The notes under the pieces: generated by a model
Database searches by the model: none
Seen by the model: only the letters and a program-made list of their open reading frames with translations
What the model was told of the DNA's origin: nothing
Part shown: positions 61,666-64,000 of the stretch, piece after piece
How positions within the stretch are numbered: the first letter of the stretch is position 1
Layout: each line of letters starts with the position of its first letter
Source: Haloplanus litoreus
Lineage (GTDB): Archaea; Halobacteriota; Halobacteria; Halobacteriales; Haloferacaceae
Assembly: GCF_042677945.1 (NCBI RefSeq)
Contig: NZ_JBHUDN010000009.1
Reading direction: 5' to 3' (one strand)
DNA length: 64,000 bases
Program-made: the position numbers and the translations under genes

Positions 61666-64000
61666 CTACGACCCGCCGTCGGTCGTCACCGATACCGCCG
61701 GTGGATTCGGGTCCGTGCCGCCCGCTGCGTCGACGTCGGCGACCGGGTCGGCGTCCGTCCCGCCCACGCCGAAACCGCGGGCGGAGTTCGCGACGACCAG
61801 CAGACTGCTCGCTCCCATCGCGACGGCGGCGACGAGGGGATTCAGCGCGCCGAGTAGGGCCACCGGCACCGCGACGGCGTTGTAGAGGAACGCCCAGCCC
61901 AGATTCTGCCGGAGGCGACGTTTCGTCGCCGCGGTCAGGTCGAACACCTCGGGTACGGTCGTCAGATCGTCGGTGGTGACGACGGCGTCGGCGGCGTCGG
62001 CGGCGAGTCGGGTGCCGCTCTCCAGCGAGATGCCCAGATCGGCCGCTGCGAGCGCCGGTGCGTCGTTGCTGCCGTCGCCGACCATCACCGTCGTCCCGTC
62101 GGCGCGAAGGCGCTCGACGACCTCCGCTTTCGCCTCGGGCGGCACGTCCGCGAACACGTCGTCGATGCCGGGATGCTCGCGGAAGCGCGCGGCCGCCGCC
62201 TCGCCGTCGCCCGTGAGGACGACCACGCGGTCGACCGTCTCCGCGACGGCGGTGACGACCGACGACCACTCCGGACGCGGGTGGTCGCCGGCGACGAGAA
62301 CTGCCCGTACCTCGTCGTCCCAGCCGACGAACGCGGGGATGCGCCCGGCCTCCGCGGCGCGGTCGTACCGCTCGCGGTAGGCCTCGGGAACCGTCGCGTC
62401 CGCAAACAGGTCGGCACGGCCGACGGTCACCCGGACGTCGTCGCCCGCCGACCCACCCGCTCGGCCGACGACGCCGCTGACGCCCCGGCCGGGGTGGCGC
62501 TCGAAGTCCTCGACCGGCGCGTCGACCGGATCGACCGCCTCGACGATAGCCCGCCCCATCGGGTGTTCGGCGAACGTCTCGACGGCGGCCGCGCGGGCGA
62601 GTGCCGCTTCGTCCCCGACGGCGTCGTGGAGGCGCATCTCGCCCGTCGTCAGCGTCCCCGTCTTGTCGAAGGCGACTACGTCCGCCTCGCTCGCCCGTTC
62701 GAAGACGTCGCCCTCGGCGATGACGACGCCCCGGTCGAGGGCCTCGCGGACGCCCGCGGCGACGGCGAGCGGCGTCGCCAACCCCAGCGCACAGGGACAC
62801 GACACCACCAGCACCGCCAACCCGGTCAGGAAGGCGTCGGTCGGCGCCGCACCGAGGGCGAGGTGAACGAGAAACGCCGCGGCGGCGAGGAGGACGACGA
62901 CGGGCACGAACACCGCCGCGAGGCGGTCGGCGAGTCGCTGGACGCCGGAGCGCGAACTCCGGACGTGCCAGAGGTGGGTCACCAGACGGTCGAGCGTGCT
63001 CGTCGCCGCGTCGGACACCTCGATCACGATCCCGCCCTCGGTCACGAGGCCGCCGCCGATCACTTCCTCGCCCTCGCTTCGGCGGACCGGTACGGACTCG
63101 CCGGTGACGAGTGACTCGTCGACTGCGGCGGTCCCTTCGAGCACCTGGCCGTCGACCGGGACCCGGTCGCCCGCGCCGACGACGACGTGGTCGCCCGGGT
63201 CGAGGGCGTCGATGCTCACCGTCTCCTCGCCCTCGGCGGTGCGGCGTCGCGCCTCGTCGACGCGGCTCTCCGTGAGTTCGGTCAACTGCCCGGCCGCCCG
63301 CTCTTTCAGCCGCGTCTCGTAGTAGCCACCCAGCGTGACCACGAGGACGACCACCGTCGTGATATCGAAGTACACCTCAGTGCCGCCCACGAGGAGCGTC
63401 GCGGTGCTGTAGACGTAGGCCGTGCCGGCCGCGAGCGCGACCAGCAGGTCCATGTTCGGCCGTCTCGCCCGAAGGCTGACGTAGGCTCCCCGGAGGATGG
63501 GGTAGCCGGTGTAGCCGAGGACGATACTCGTCATCACCCACACGTTCCAGAGGAGGTACTCGCCGGCGATCCCCGTCACGTCGAAGAGGAGGAGATTCGG
63601 GTCGAAGCCGAGGTAGCGAGGGTAGAGAAAGAGGACGTACCACGCCATCGTCATCATGCCGAAGAAGCCGCCGATGATGAGACGACCGATGGTCTCGGTG
63701 GTGTCGTCCTCGCCGTCCTCGTCGACGTCCCGGGCGCGGTAGCCCGCGCCGTCGAGAATCGGCGGTAGGTCCTCCGTACCGAGGCGGTCCTCGTCGTAGA
63801 CGAGTCGAACCAGGTTCGACGGGTAGGACGCCTCCGCCGCGACGACGCCCTCGTGGTCGGTGGCCCGCGCCTCCAGAAACGCCTCGCAGGTCGCACAGTG
63901 CATCCCGTCGACGGCGACGAAGGCGGTGTCAGTCTCGGCGTCGGCGTCGGCGTCGACTGCCGGCCCGGCCTCGTTCGACAGCGCCGCCCGCACGTCGTCG
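61666..64000 (-). CDS. Copper-type P1B ATPase, 5' end beyond the window
   Basis: At least 775 residues. Near the visible N-terminus is a heavy-metal-binding domain with VDGMHCATCEAF, followed by membrane helices. The metal-site motif CPCALGLATPLAV, phosphorylation motif FDKTGTLTTGE and hinge VGDGSNDAPALAAADLG identify a P1B-type ATPase, and CPC suggests Cu+ (or Ag+) transport. The frame is open to the window edge and homologues have an extra Cys-rich N-terminus, so the start probably lies outside; GTG 63993 is unlikely to be the true start. It should export copper. Confidence 0.93.
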   Translation of the reverse strand, partial: DDVRAALSNEAGPAVDADADAETDTAFVAVDGMHCATCEAFLEARATDHEGVVAAEASYPSNLVRLVYDEDRLGTEDLPPILDGAGYRARDVDEDGEDDTTETIGRLIIGGFFGMMTMAWYVLFLYPRYLGFDPNLLLFDVTGIAGEYLLWNVWVMTSIVLGYTGYPILRGAYVSLRARRPNMDLLVALAAGTAYVYSTATLLVGGTEVYFDITTVVVLVVTLGGYYETRLKERAAGQLTELTESRVDEARRRTAEGEETVSIDALDPGDHVVVGAGDRVPVDGQVLEGTAAVDESLVTGESVPVRRSEGEEVIGGGLVTEGGIVIEVSDAATSTLDRLVTHLWHVRSSRSGVQRLADRLAAVFVPVVVLLAAAAFLVHLALGAAPTDAFLTGLAVLVVSCPCALGLATPLAVAAGVREALDRGVVIAEGDVFERASEADVVAFDKTGTLTTGEMRLHDAVGDEAALARAAAVETFAEHPMGRAIVEAVDPVDAPVEDFERHPGRGVSGVVGRAGGSAGDDVRVTVGRADLFADATVPEAYRERYDRAAEAGRIPAFVGWDDEVRAVLVAGDHPRPEWSSVVTAVAETVDRVVVLTGDGEAAAARFREHPGIDDVFADVPPEAKAEVVERLRADGTTVMVGDGSNDAPALAAADLGISLESGTRLAADAADAVVTTDDLTTVPEVFDLTAATKRRLRQNLGWAFLYNAVAVPVALLGALNPLVAAVAMGASSLLVVANSARGFGVGGTDADPVADVDAAGGTDPNPPAVSVTTDGGS

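Overview
The window is GC-rich chromosomal DNA of a halophilic archaeon (class Halobacteria). Predicted proteins are very rich in Asp and Glu. Genes typical of this class include a Kae1-Bud32 fusion, a chlorite-dismutase/monooxygenase fusion (PitA type), an amphi-Trp protein, aIF2-gamma, Rpo7, Spt4 and archaeal S24e. Promoters are archaeal TATA elements placed about 27 nt before start codons, so several transcripts look leaderless. I do not assign a genus.

Layout. 1-1.2 kb: tRNA-Cys(GCA) beside a decayed gene pair. 1.2-9.3 kb: ABC exporter, LOV-domain histidine kinase, zinc alcohol dehydrogenase, soluble PAS chemotaxis-type transducer, AAA ATPase. 9.4-14.5 kb: CPA1 antiporter with TrkA domains, MBL hydrolase, seryl-tRNA synthetase, small proteins. 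14.5-25 kb: Tsr3, a NOG1-like GTPase, SIMPL lipoprotein, DUF389 protein, BASS symporter, 5-FCL, EngB, D-hydroxyacid dehydrogenase, a Nudix/IF2B fusion. 25-36 kb: phosphoesterase, CofE, Mer-like enzyme, a mutS-mutL operon, site-2 protease, PitA/HemQ. 36-44.5 kb: acyltransferase, PQQ-type sugar dehydrogenase, Nmad3-like protein, M48 homologue without its zinc motif, tRNA-Gly(CCC), NadE, tRNA-Thr(GGT), a toxin-antitoxin insertion that has collided with a BtrH-type gene, SerB. 44.5-51.2 kb: a possible structured RNA, a 33-residue protein plus PIN-like protein, RdgB, and the information-processing operon aIF2-gamma, PIN nuclease, Rpo7, Spt4, dephospho-CoA kinase, S24e, Kae1-Bud32. 51.2-59 kb: MoxR ATPase and a four-gene membrane operon with DUF58 and transglutaminase proteins. 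59-64 kb: DUF5808 and DUF5787-type proteins, PhnP-like hydrolase, and the copper P-type ATPase that runs off the right edge.

Most of the window is ordinary core genome. The unusual points are: signs of past integration and deletion near three tRNA genes; a chimeric junction between a RelE-type toxin gene and a BtrH-type gene; two copies of a 67-69 bp dispersed intergenic repeat; an intergenic region with an 11-bp long-range helix that may be an RNA gene; a putative PD-(D/E)XK nuclease with a four-or-more-cysteine tail; and the MoxR/DUF58/transglutaminase operon of unknown function. I found no CRISPR array, no rRNA and no intact insertion sequence. All assignments come from reading the sequence; no database search was run.
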